Source of the DNA: Glandiceps talaboti
Lineage: Eukaryota; Hemichordata; Enteropneusta; Spengelidae
NCBI RefSeq assembly: GCF_964340395.1
Contig: NC_135555.1
Span: 1,297,501 to 1,359,500 of the forward strand
Length of the DNA stretch: 62,000 bases
Direction of reading: 5' to 3'
In this document: in pieces, positions 11,293 through 24,750 of the stretch
Position numbering within the stretch: the stretch's first letter is position 1
Layout of the letters: every line of letters begins with the position of its first letter
The notes under the pieces: generated by a model
What the model was told of the DNA's origin: nothing
The model's database searches: none
What the model saw: the letters and a program-made list of their open reading frames with translations, nothing else
Program-made: the position numbers and the translations under genes

Positions 11293-11785
11293 TAAAGCAC
11301 CAATTGGTGATTTCTACCCATTTTAATATGTATATCTATATTTGTTACCGTAGTTCATCAACTGTTTATGTTTGTTGTTTCTGCTCACCAGCTGTGATAT
11401 CCGTAAGGAGGTTAGTATATAGGTGGTATTATATAGATAGATAGATGGATAGATAGATTTGCATTTGACCAAATAACTTTATTGTATTTTTCAGTGTCAT
11501 CATTTTCCATGTGATGAAATGTCTTAATATAAATTGTACTTGTGGAACAATATTTGGTTTTTCATAATTTTGACCACTTCCTTGTATTAGTTAGTTCCTA
11601 TCTAAATTGGTTTATCTGTGATGGATTCTTCTTCGTTTTAGTGTCATTTAGTTTTCATCGCATTGTTGATTGCTTAATCTCTATAATAAACTTGTCGTCT
11701 TATTAATCTACAAAATGAACTGTATGCTTGGAGCAGCACTTTTGTTCAGAATTTGTTTAAGGTAGAATGTACCACAGGACCAATT

Positions 11786-11837
11786 TATCAATCAATCAAC
11801 CAACCAACCAACCAACCAACCAACCAATCAATCAATA
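11786..11837. repeat. (CAAC)n / (CAAT)n microsatellite
   Basis: ATCAATCAATC leads into a run of about eight CAAC units, then returns to CAAT units. Confidence 0.9.
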
Positions 11838-14509
11838 TGAAACTATTCATCCCAACATTGTGCATTTTGAATTTCTCTGAAACTTCTTAAACTCTTTCCA
11901 AATTTTGGCATATGACAGCCTTTTTCTAGTTCTTTTAAGATAGTGAAAGAAATTTGGGGTTTCACTGTCTTGTTTTCAAGGGAACTGACAATCTTTTACT
12001 TTCCCTTTAATACAGTTGACAAAGTATTTGGCAGCCATATTGGGATTTTATTTTCCCAAAAGGTTAAAGAAGTTATTATTATTATTTATAGTTATTATTC
12101 GATCCTTGACTTTCTCTCTTGATTTCTATGGAGAATTGGTTTGACTTTTCTTGATCAAAATCACAGCAAAGGTTTAAGATTTTTATTGCCCAGGCACGTA
12201 CTACATCAAGTTAAATATAAGTTAATTGTTACCACGGTTACTGACATGGAATATTTGTACTTACAACTACAACTACATGGGTTTTAGGTCAAGTTTATGT
12301 TGAATAGTGACTGACATGGAATGCATGTAGTTCTGGCTGCTGGTGAAGTTTTTATGAACTGTGAAATCTAATTTTGATGGTTCTCAGGACAGCCAGCATT
12401 GATAACAGTTTACAGCCAACAGTTAATCGTGGAATGGAGATGACGACAATACTGATGTTTACTTAAATCTATCTTTGCATCACACACACTTTATAAGACA
12501 TGACAAACTTAATTCTTTAACAGTGATGTTTTAATACAAACAAAATATGAATCTGAAGTGTTTCCATACATTTGTTCTATCTAGTTGGTAAAACAATGAA
12601 TACGTGACAAATTGTGTGTTTATAGAATATATATAATATATGGATACCTGTAACAGGTAATGTGATAACCAAATGAAACAAGCCTACATTAACACTGCCT
12701 GCTATCCTGTGACAACACTACCACAATAGCATCCAAAACACACCCAAAATCAAACACATGAACATGTAAAAAAAATACACTGATATTGACAGTGTAAAGG
12801 GTGGGGGTGGTGGGGCAGTTAAAATAATATATACAATGAGTAATGTCACTTTGCACAAAGTGATGTCGTACCTGGCAAAACGAAAAAAAGGGCAGTGAGT
12901 CCAAACAAAAATCTCAATTTTTCAAAGATAAAATTATGAATATCCCAACATTGGAGAAAAACTACTTTAAAAAGTTGACTAATATAATATGATTATAAGA
13001 AGTGATCAACTGCTTTCATTGACACTCTCTCGAGAGGGTATTATCTTTACAATTCCAAATACCACACTAATTTGTATTTCACAATTCACTCCTGAAATGA
13101 CAAAAAAACTTTGAAAACTTACATTTCAGATAGATCACAATGAAATCAGGTTCACTACAACACATTAATCAGTCAAACAGAATGATACCTTTCAGATTGA
13201 CAAATTAAGGGTCTCACACTTTCACCTGCAATACATGTACGCTTCACATTGCAAACTCTATTATCCACCTTTGTTCACTGTCTGAGGATTTGAACATTAT
13301 TCTTATAATTGATCATTTAGCAAGTTTGATTTTTTTTATAGCACCTGATTGCAGTTAGCATTAGATCATTCCCTTGTTTGTGGAATAGTACAATACTAGT
13401 ATATTCAATATTGATTGCATTACAAACTATCATGCCCAGTAAAACTGATCAAATGGAGCTTACAATTTAACAGCTACCTGTACTGTGACCTGAACACACA
13501 TCTGATGTAAGAACAAGGCAGATTCATGCTATTCTCATCTGGCTTTAATAGGCCTGGTAACTTGAGTGTTCCACAGAACCAGTTCAGGAGTATACTTTCG
13601 TCATGTTCTTTAATGTATTAAAGAGAGGAGCACCACCCCATACAGAGGCCCTATACTTCTTCATTTAGAACACTTATCACCGTTTTAGAATATTTTTAAC
13701 TGTATTGTACTATTCAACGATATGAGGGTATGACAAAAGATAGATGTCTCCAACACCACCATATTAACATGAAATATGTGATCTATTATACAAAATGGAC
13801 ACATCATATACGGGTAAAAGTTTTTTGTTCTTAAGACAATCTTCAATGCTAACATCAGTGTGTATGTAAAGCTTGTCAGCTTGCTGTAAGACATTAAACG
13901 TGATGTGCATATAACAACTTATGCCTGTCAGCTTGCCGTAAGACATTAAATGTGGTCAAATCATTCAAATGTAAAGTTTAGAAATCTGCATTATTATTGC
14001 TTACGAATCATACACAAACTACATGTCACCGTGACAACAAAAAATACACATTGCCCAGTTGTTCATGTCGCATCAGTACTATCCTTGCAGGTTTACTTAT
14101 ATAAAACTCTCTCATTTCTACTTTTCAAGTGTACAGACTTATCAGATACAGTATTTCAGTAGGAGAGAACGTTGTCACTTTAACCATTGCTTTTTAAATG
14201 CAGCACTGTACTTGTATTAAAACACTTTGTCATGGTATAAACAAATTTGATATTTTACAGAAAAACATGATTCAATGTCTAAGGTAACACATTTGGACCA
14301 TAATTCAACACTTAGTGATATATTTAAATGGTTTACTTGGACATCAAGATGCCATGTAAACTGTACAAATGTAACAGTTTTTGGGTCGATGCTAGACTAC
14401 AATAACAATGTGTTAGTGCAAAGCTTTGTTAATCTATTCAACGCAGTACTGGTTTCAGACATATCAACCTTTACACTGAACTACAGCTATCTGTAGTCAC
14501 ATGTATTTC

Positions 14510-15313
14510 TACTGTTGCTGCTGGTTCCCATAGGACAATTGACACACTGTCACTGAAGCATGTTTGCAGTGGGTTGCTATGATTGTGTTCTCATCAACAG
14601 CTGGTTTATGTCATTGCAACATCTCTGCAGTTTGCTGCTATAGTTGTGTCCTTATCAACATCTGATTTAGGTCACTGCAGAATCTCTGTGACTGGTGGAT
14701 ACTTATAACTAGAGGCAAACCATTTACATTTCAAGTCGATAGATAGCTATCTATCAGTGAATTTCCACAGCTGGGTCAAAAAATATTCTGTTAGTATCAA
14801 GTTGTTGGTCAAGATCGGTTCATGACTAAACTGGGTATATCTACAGCTGGCAGAATGTCACATTCATAGTTCTACAGCTGGTTTAGGTCACCAACTAAGG
14901 TCACCACATAGATGATCCTATATTTGGATGAATTATCAAGGTGTCCATCAAACCTCTGCAGTGTATGAATGTTAAGATCAATTCTAACACAGCTGTTTGG
15001 CATTGACAGTAGTGAGGTCAAAATCTGTATTCTGCATTAGTTCTCATTGTCACAGTTGGGTACATCGAGCTGGCTGGATTCATCTTATTTGCATGTAACC
15101 AGCTGGCTGGCGTCACATCTGGCATGTTTGAAGTACAACCTGTAACTACACAGTTGGTTGTAGTACAATCTACCACACTTTTGGTTGATGTCTGGTCTGT
15201 TATTACATCAGTGGTTGGTGTCGGATTAATACATATACATATCATATCTGTATTTGTAACTTTACCCTGGTTGAGATTATCTTAGTTAATTTAATCACTG
15301 TGGATAAAATTAC

Positions 15314-15377
<64 letters not shown>

Positions 15378-15507
15378 CGTGTGCGTATGTACGTACATAT
15401 GTATGTATGACACTGGGTAAAGTCTCATTTGTATCCGGATAGTTGGTTGTCAGCAATACAGTCACATTGATGAGTTGATATTAAGTTAGGTTTGATCTAA
15501 CATGTAT
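14510..15507. repeat. Degenerate minisatellite built on CAGCTGGTTTAGGTCA-like units
   Basis: Diverged copies of a roughly 30-bp unit recur irregularly: CAGCTGGTTTATGTCA, CTGATTTAGGTCA, CTACAGCTGGTTTAGGTCA, CCAGCTGGCTGGCGTCA, ACAGTTGGTTGTAG and others. They grade into the near-perfect array that follows, so both are probably one family of different ages. Confidence 0.55.
15322..15375. repeat. (GT)n microsatellite
   Basis: Perfect GT run of about 54 bp, lying between the degenerate and near-perfect parts of the minisatellite. Confidence 0.95.
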
Positions 15508-15628
15508 CGCTAGTTGAGGTCAAGTCCATATTTCTACCACTAGTTGAGGTCAAGTCCATATTTCTATCGCTAGTTGAGGTCAAGTCCATATTTCTATCGC
15601 TAGTTGAGGTCAAGTCAGTATTTTCTAC
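15508..15628. repeat. 30-bp minisatellite, four near-perfect copies, each with AGGTCA
   Basis: Units start at 15508, 15538, 15568 and 15598. Each contains CTAGTTGAGGTCAAGTC and ends in TATTTCTAY. A decayed fifth copy follows. Each unit carries one AGGTCA, the nuclear-receptor half-site sequence, at exact 30-bp spacing. Confidence 0.9.
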
Positions 15629-16490
15629 CACTGATTGAAAAAAGTCACAATCACTTCTCTACAACTGACGGAGGTCACAATACCCATGTTAATGCAAACA
15701 TTAGTATCATATATAGAACAGTACAATATAAATAAACTGGACAAGGGTATTCCTACTATCAAGTACTGTGGATTGTATATACAGGGACAATACAAGATCC
15801 TTTCAGTATGTATCATTCTTATAGCAGTAAGTGTAGCACATTACATTTCAACACTAAAATTAGGTGATCGTCAAGGATAAAACCAGGTAACAGTGAAAAG
15901 GTGCACTGCATCAAACAACATCTTTAAATTGGACCTAGAAGTACCACAATGTGGAAGTGAATATGACATTAAATGCTTAGAGTTTTAAAAACATTGTAGC
16001 TTGCTTGCCCACCATAATGGTGTTTGTATACATATCTATCTATAGGATTACATTGGTAGTAAAGTATTATTGATACCATCACCTGAGCCCAAATCTTTCA
16101 GAGCTCTCTCAATATTTCCATCATCATATTGACACCCTTTTAGTTTGTTTGCGTCATATTTTAGATCCAATGATTTGAGAACTAAATGACACCGTTGCAT
16201 TCCATACATATTAAGCTTTATATGATTTTGCCCTTTTAAAATACGTTTTGAAACTCTACACCCTGCCCCTCCCCCTCTCCCAAGTACTCTAATAGAAGGG
16301 CTATAAACACTGTATCTTAATCTATGCAAGTCGTCCTACATTTCATGCAATAGATAAAACTCTTTTTAAGGTCGATACAAGACTTGCAGGTTTACTGGTA
16401 TTATAACTGTATATATTAATATTTTCACTTGGAGGAATAGTAGAGCGTTGTGGACTTAGATAAATTATCTTGAAGACAGTGACTACCACA

Positions 16491-16496
16491 TTTATT
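16491..16496 (-). terminator. Candidate poly(A) signal of the MTSS gene
   Basis: TTTATT on the + strand reads AATAAA on the minus strand, about 560 bases downstream of the MTSS stop codon. Other hexamers exist further left, so this is only the nearest candidate I noticed. Confidence 0.35.
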
Positions 16497-17052
16497 AATG
16501 AAGCTGTATATACAGTGAAATAGATGAATTATATGTCACTGAGGGAATTCAGGAAATGACACGTTTGGGTGACTCAAAGGTCAAATACTACCTACCTATC
16601 TATCAAGGGGAAGTGGTTATGTTGGAATACATGACTTGTTATAAGTTTACTTTATATCTCCATTTTACTAGAAATTATTGAATTAATTAAAAAGTGCATG
16701 CACATTTGTTGTTTGTCAAAACTTGATTGGAAATTAGTGAACATAAATTGATCAAAATACAAACTGTGGAAAAGAAAGGACTCAAGAGTTGTGTTGTTTT
16801 TAAAAAAAAAATCCATCTTTTTTTTGTTTGGAACACATATAATGTATCTACTGGTTCTACTTTTGACAATTTAATTACAGAAAACAAAATATTACGGTGA
16901 TACACCAAATTGCATAGAAACTTCTAGAAATATTTCAATAAAAATAAAATTGAAGTAAATACTGTGAAATCTTGGGGTTTTTTTTAGACTACAGTACATC
17001 CCATCCCAGGTGGTGTATTTACAAAGACTTGACAATATCTACAATGGTGAAA

Positions 17053-18134
17053 CTAAGCTATCCTTGGAGCTGATCTATCATTGGATTCAACACGACGGAG
17101 TCTAACACCTTTCTTAATATCAGCCATTAAACCAGTTGATGCTTCTGGTGTAGAATCAGAGTCTGTCAAGTTATCAAAGTTGTTATCACTTGTTGGTGAA
17201 TTGGTTGGTGTTCCATTCGACTGTTCATATGGACTGTGTGTTACTACCTGTTTTGAAAACTTCTTTTCCAAGTCACTCAGAAAGTCTTTTCTACTCAAAG
17301 TAGCACTACCAGATAAATTTGGAGGTTTTTTAGTGGACATGTCACTGCAACTTCTTCTGTGTGTTAGGTAGTGGGGTATTTGTTGTTGTCTTTGTTGCTG
17401 TTGCTGTTGTTGCTGCAGCATTTGTCGTTGATGTTGCTGGTGTTGCTGCAATATTTGGTTCACAGTAGCAGTTTGGTACTGTATCTGTTGTCTCTCTTCC
17501 ACATTTCGTTGTTGTTGTTGTTGTTGTTGTTGCTGGTGATGTTGTTGTTGTTGATGATGCTGTTGTTGTTGCTGCATTTGTTGTTGTTGATAGTGATGCT
17601 GCAGTATCTGACTAACTGTTGCATTTTGATACTGCCCATCCTCTTCTTCACTTCGTTGTCGTTGTTGTTGTTGTTGTCGTTGTTGCTGACTTTGTTGGTA
17701 TAGTTGTTGGTTATGTTGTTGATAGTGTTGATGTTCATTCGGCACACGGTAACCATACGAGCCAAGATTTGGACTGCTAGATTGATGTGACATACGTACT
17801 TGGTCAGGTTGAGCATATATCGGCTGTTGTCTAATTTGCATTTGTCTATCATCCTCGTCATCACCAAGAAATTCATTGCAAGGGTTGGATGCTGTTCTTC
17901 TAATTGGTGGTGGTGGTTTATTTCGTTGTGAACTATTTCTCCTTAATGTACCACTAGGTGTTGTTGGTGGTCGTGATCCAAGTTTGTTGTTTGGTATACC
18001 AGCAGTTGATGCAGGTCTTTTCGGCGTTGGGGTTGGTTGGTACGAATCACTAACATCACCATTACGTGGTATTGTCGAGAATCTCTCGTAATCTGCTTCG
18101 GTCATGTCACCATCCATTGAATAGTAGTCATAAT
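17053..18134 (-). CDS. MTSS1: MTSS exon 15: Tyr/Ser block, polyQ region and WH2 terminus
   Basis: Encodes residues 574-933 after the acceptor tgtctctacag. Order: [46 protein letters not shown], then about 110 residues dominated by Gln and His that contain two YQxATVxQILQ motifs, then [17 protein letters not shown], an acidic Ser/Thr stretch and the WH2 motif ending APRIA-stop. The polyQ tract mixes CAG and CAA codons. Confidence 0.95.
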
Positions 18135-21100
18135 CTGTAGAGACAGTATGGAGAATTATTGAAGAATTCATGTAGCAGATAAAAGGGTGCGTATCAGTTA
18201 CGCCTCTGAAGAATTTGACATGTGCTGCCCTCAACATATCAACCATGATGAACTTTTGTTTTTTTCTATCAACAATGATAAACAACCTCACCTTGAGATG
18301 GTATGGTATCTTCTGAACATGATGGTGTGGTGGACTGAGTAGCATATCCACTAGAGCATGTCTGCAGTGAGTTCCTACTACTCTTAGAATAGTGGCTCTC
18401 TACATCAGTGGTACCTAGACCACGGGCCAAAGCTAGTGTCAAATCAGCTGTTACTTCGTCTGTCATTTCCTAGAGAGCAAACCATATAAAGTTATCATCA
18501 ACATATTCATTCTTACAAATACATGGACAGTACACAAACCACACAAAGAAACAAAAGATGTCAACTTGTTTTATAACCAACACAACCCATAGTTTGAGAA
18601 TCTCATACACAAATAAAACTTTTGACAAAATGGGTCAAAGAATGGAATGGAATATTCTGCTGGAGATGATTTGACCATCCAATGCAAGTCATTTGTAAAT
18701 AATGTTGATATACTATGGCTATGTAAAACATGACATTTACAAATCACAGGTATCATCTAGTAGATGTAGTTAGATTAAATATGGTGAGCACATTATCAAC
18801 ATACTTTTCCACAAATGAAAGGTATATAGCAAACAATGTGTACGTAATAAAATACATACATGATTAGTATTACCGTAGTTACCAAACATAGCTGGAACTC
18901 AAAATACATAGCATTGTGTGATAGACAACTATAGTTATATCTGTCAGTTAATAGATGATAAAATTGACAACTTCTCCAAGTAAGTATTGGAAGTGACATA
19001 TTTGACACTAACCTGTTGTTGCATCAATTGTTGTTGTATTCTTCTAGCAGGTACTGACATACTGCGTTGACGATTACTGCCGGGTTCCTCTCTCCTACCC
19101 TGCCTTTGTTGAAGATCTTGAGGATTCATGTAGATTGGTTGGGGTACAACTACAACACAAACAAACAAACAATATGAAAACAATGCAATGAATAAGAAAC
19201 GCACACACAACCAATACCATCAATTCTTGGTACCTGCAATAGATTTTTACCTCATCCTAGAGGGTCAAAAGACACAAGAGGGTCCACTTATTCTCATGTG
19301 CACCTATAGTAATGCATGTGAAGTGCATGGAGCAGAAGTTATGGTGTCAAACAAGAAATCAAATGTTTGTTATTTTTATGTGCCTAGGCAGTAATATTCT
19401 ATTTCAGGTACTGAGAATTCAAGAAACCAACACTGCATGGGAGAAATGGTGGACTGAGTTGAGATATTCTGTCAATACTTCTAATATAAGCCCTTTCTCC
19501 TGCTGTCCAAAATGGTGGAAATTACACAATGCTAATATTCACTGCCAAATAATTGCATATACATGTACACTGAATGTAAGAACATACACAATTTTAAAGA
19601 GAGGTTTACAAGTTCTAGTGTAATTAACTTTACATTCCATGTAAACATCACTGAATATTGTAAAAATTTATATTTTAACATATTTATTATGTTGAATTTG
19701 AATATATAATGGAACGAAATTTCAACTCAGTTTGATTCTGAAAAAAAAAGTACAATATATATACATGTGTATAAAACTGATGATGACTGAATAAATTAAA
19801 CTGTAAAGTGGTATTACACCTATTGACAAATTTGATTTTTGTGTGTGAAGTTCAGAGATATAAGATTACCTGGAAGGGCAGTACTGCACTTTACCACACT
19901 TCAGGGTAACATTATTCTTATCAACTTCACACACATACAACCACATTTACAATCAATGTAAAGAAGGGTATACATACATAGACAGGGCTTATATTAGAAT
20001 ACAAACAGTACCATAAAACTATACAGCAATAATACATATCATGCTACCCATTACCTCTCATTATTACCATACTTGTAGCAACACAAATATGACCTTATGA
20101 ACTCAAAAAACCCAAAACACTGAAATGAGGACAAGTTCATTCTGTACATGTAACATTGTTAGTTACTTGTACACCAATGGTTCCCTGCCACTGAGCATGC
20201 ACAATCATGGGGTGTAGGATTTACTGGAGGAAACAAATAACACCACACGACTGGATGGTAGATGAAGAGCATGACCCATGGCAATGTAACACATGTCAGC
20301 TGGTGAAGTGTTCTTATGATATCAAGATGGCAGAACTTAGAAGATAATTGGAAAGTTTTAAATTGTACATTATTATGAAAGACTGCAGTCTGCAAAAACT
20401 GAGAGGAAGTCATAAAGGCCCATGATTCAGTCCTTGGTTCTTGCATTAGTACTATCTTAACATAGGAGTCATATCTTGGATTTAGAAGCAACTTTTCTAT
20501 AGCTGTATATCATACAACAGTTTCTATTCTTAATCTGACATTGGCGGATATAATTTATCATAAAGGTAAAAGTCACAATCAAAATCAAACTATACAATTT
20601 GTTTTCACCTTTACACACAAACAATAAACAAAACATTACACATTAATATTAATTTGTTTTGAAAGGGGCGGGGAGGGGAGGGGGAGGGGGCAACAAATCA
20701 AAAGGAATAACAACACTTCATGAAAAATTGTGAGAAGCTTTTAGTACGGATGATTAAATGACGGTGTTAATGAGAAAACTTACTCTGTTGATGGGGTGAT
20801 GAGATAGCAGAGATAGCTGGAATTGTTAGACAGTCATCACTATCACTATCACTATGGGCTGTAACAGGAGGTCAAATACAACAACAACATTTACACATAG
20901 AAACATTGGTGTACAAAAAAACCCATCACCATCCAAACTGTCTTTAATACAAACAGTTGAATTATCCAAGCCAATGAATGGGTTGTAATATGGAGGAGAT
21001 AGAGGTCAAAGTGGAAAGGTGAAAGGTTGATAGGCTTGTCCACATTGTATCTGACATGGGATTGATTTGATCATCACCTTCACTATAAATATCACCCTTG

Positions 21101-21162
21101 TTAGAGATGCTGGGCAGCATGCATTACAATGCTACTAAAGTTAAAACACACAAACAACCCCC

Positions 21163-21239
<77 letters not shown>

Positions 21240-21260
21240 CGTACATATACATATACATAC

Positions 21261-21317
<57 letters not shown>

Positions 21318-21338
21318 CGTACATATACATATACATAC

Positions 21339-21410
<72 letters not shown>

Positions 21411-24400
21411 TATACATAATATACATATAAATGACATAACACTTGGAATCAGGGGTGTGTGATCTGCAAAGCTGTATCAGTTTATTACAGCTAGGGATGA
21501 AACATGTTGTACTTAAGCCAATGATACACTATACTTATTTATAGCTTACAGCTTTTATTGCCATAAAGTTACTATGCCAAATTAAATGAAGCATTCCTTG
21601 GAAATGGCCAAAAGAGAATTGCAACACTGTATGTCACTAAGTTTACATGCATGCCTGTATAAACTACTTGTACACCATGATATAAAGTACTGACAAACAG
21701 TTATTATTACTTTACCATGGCAACAAAACACAATGGATGACTTTACCATGGCAACAAAACACAACTGATAACTTAGATATTGTGTGCTATTACTGATAGA
21801 AAAAGAAGCAAGTTTAACATTTGAATTACCCTTGGTATTCAGCTTTCATCACTATTCTATCTATCATATGCTGTATTGATATCATTACTAGACATTAGAG
21901 ATACTTTGAAACCAAACTGTAAGAAGTTATCACCTGGTATATCAATAATCCTGCCAACTATACCATTCTATACCATTACAGTGTTAGTACACTGTGTACA
22001 AGGCATGTACTGACGTGCAGTGATTGTTGGTTAGTAGACCACCCCACATTAATAAGAAACACTGTTTGTTGCAACAATACAATACACATGATTAATAAGG
22101 AAGATGTCTAGTTGTGCAGTATAGCCAACAGGTCCTGTACACTAAGGCAAGCCACCAATATGATACACGTATGTGAGGATTTACACATCACTTTTAGAAC
22201 CCCATAGCTATATAGACAGCCAAGTAGAATTCTATACATGTAATGTATGATAAAACTTGACATTACATTACACTTATAGGCAACACACTATAAAAGTATG
22301 CAGCACAGTGTCAAGTTGTATACACTGGCACAGAAATGCAGTCAGAGAAATGAAAATGAAAGGAATGGGGATTATCAAAATAACTCCAAGTAAGGTCTTG
22401 AGATTCTCTCAATACACAATATCATAATTTAGTGTCAAAATCACATATTCCACATAGATGTTTCCTCATATTTCTATTCAGAAATTTATGCACATTATTG
22501 ATTCTTTAAAAACTGACCTCAGGTCACAGGTTCATTGTGGCATGATCTGAATCTCACAAAACTTCAATGTAAAAATTCATAACTCATAATTTCAGTGTTT
22601 TTGATGATATTAATTAATGACACCAACATAGTGTGAATGTAGACAGTCTGCATTGTGATCCCTAATGCCAAACTTGTCAGCAGTTATACTTACTGGAATA
22701 GCCATAACAGTATGTGTTCATATGTTGTGTTATGTTTGTAGTGAATCATTAGACCTTCTTACTCAGTATTCATCATCATAATTACTACATTTGTTCTCCC
22801 ATTTTCATTTCTCTAAGAATTCCTGCATCAACTGGCCATGCCTGCAGATAGGTATCAAGTCATTGTGGAACTGCAACAAACAGTGTTCCATACAAACTAT
22901 AACTACTATCTACCAGCAATGAGACAACACTTACTTTGGTCTTGACGGGGTTGGTTAAAATCAGGAACAAAGGGAGCAGCAGGTGTCATTTCTTGTACTT
23001 TAGGTTTAACAATCACTAGTGGTTTCTCTGGTAGCGCCATTCTGTTCAATGCAGCAAGTGGTGGCGGCATACTCTGAGGACGTTCTGTCTCATGGTTTAT
23101 AGTACTCCCCCAGTTACTCCAAGTGGGTGGAGGGGCAGGAAATAAGGAAGACGGTGGCTGTGGTCTGGGTTCGGTAGATTCGACGGACAGATCACTGGAC
23201 GATGATCGATCACCACCCTGTAAGGAAAGATTGTCACTTTTAGACAATATCTAGAGTGGAAAGACAAGGCACTGAGTGAATTCAGGTAACATCTATAGTT
23301 GAAAACAGTTACATCGAGTGTGTACAACTTGTCAATTTTACTATAGTGAGCAGAGAAATGTACGATCATCGATATCAACATTAGGTTCACACATTAGTGG
23401 ATAGTCTAAGTCATAGTTTCATAGTTATACAGTGTATAGCACAAACATTAATATCATATACACAAACACCATTACATACATTACAGCAACACAGTTACAT
23501 CACCATGACAACACTAAGTTTAAAGGACCAGATAGTTATAGAATAAGTGAGAATCTTAGTATAGCAGATACAAATACATAAAGCACACCTTTTGAGCATT
23601 GAAACTAGGTAAGCTAAATTTTATTGGCCGTCGTTGCCAATATTTCATAAATATCATTCTTGTAGTTCTTTGTGTTGGAATTAAATTTTTTGATAAATAA
23701 GGATAATATATTTGAAAAGGTGCAATAACTGCGTTTGTGTTAATGGGGTATACATGGTTTTTTTATCATTAGTGTGGTAAATATGAAGTATTAATGAAGC
23801 ACTGTAGGAAAGCTGAGTGCAACCTGTATAGGATCTGCTTCCAGAGCTGTAGGAGTTGTAGATCGTAGGAATAGTGTATCTTGCGAAGTAAACCCCGAAT
23901 CTTGTGATGAAACACTGGAGAGACGCATTGGTGGTGGGGGCGGTTGAGACATTGTACGATAACGGTAATGATTGCTGGGTGAATGCGAGTTGATTGAGCC
24001 ACTGGATCTAGAATCTGAGCTGCAGCTAGTGAGGCTACTTAAACTACACATGCTGGATTTACGAGAACCAACAGAACCACCGGGTGAACTCGGAGGACTC
24101 TGTAATTGAAACAAGATAGAAAGAGACTAGAGAACAAGGAAACAGAACACACACCAGGAACATCAACACAAAAGATGATACAGTAAAAGACTACATACAC
24201 AATGAGGTACAAAAACATGTCACAGATGGAAGAACATAAATGACAACAGACGTATGATTATACCACGATAAATTACAATATTCAGGATAAAAGAATAAAA
24301 CACATTTACTGAGGTTACAGACTTAGTACAGGCAAGTATTAGTAGAACAGAGTGTGTTATTTGTTACATGTTAGTAATGGTGCATACAGGGTTTAAAATC

Positions 24401-24712
24401 AATACAACTGTCCTGAGTGATACTATCCTTATCAATGTGTGATGTATAATACAAGTCACTAATTCATTTCATTCTAGATTAACAACATTTCAGGTTGTAT
24501 TTGATTCCCAACTGATAATCATGAGACAACATTTGTTGTTGCAAGGAGATATTCTTGGCTGACGATGTCATCAGGAACAAACTTCTGGGATAAAATGTAG
24601 TACTGGACACACAAGTATGCACACACAGAAACATGAGTTTATACACACAGACACAGACATGCACACAGACAGACACAGACAGAGACAGACATGCATGCAC
24701 ACACACAGGCAG

Positions 24713-24750
<38 letters not shown>

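Larger units (their letters stand above)
10324..17052. other. Intergenic region between convergent genes
   Basis: Holds the 3' UTR of docking protein 2 at its left end and that of the MTSS gene at its right end. Between them are short tandem repeats (11166-11292, 11786-11837), a degenerate-to-perfect minisatellite (14510-15660) and a (GT)n tract. No convincing gene was seen on either strand. The MTSS 3' UTR could extend further left than the signal proposed at 16491. Confidence 0.6.

Noticed and set aside
16048-16329. 93-codon minus-strand open frame downstream of MTSS
   Set aside because: Lies in the presumed 3' UTR or spacer, has no domain, and is not joined to the MTSS exons by phase.
17371-17703. 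Leu-rich open frame on the + strand
   Set aside because: It is the antisense reading of the CAG/CAA polyglutamine codons of MTSS exon 15.
21098-21437. Several overlapping open frames on both strands
   Set aside because: They are translations of the (ATACAT)n array, which lacks stops in several frames.
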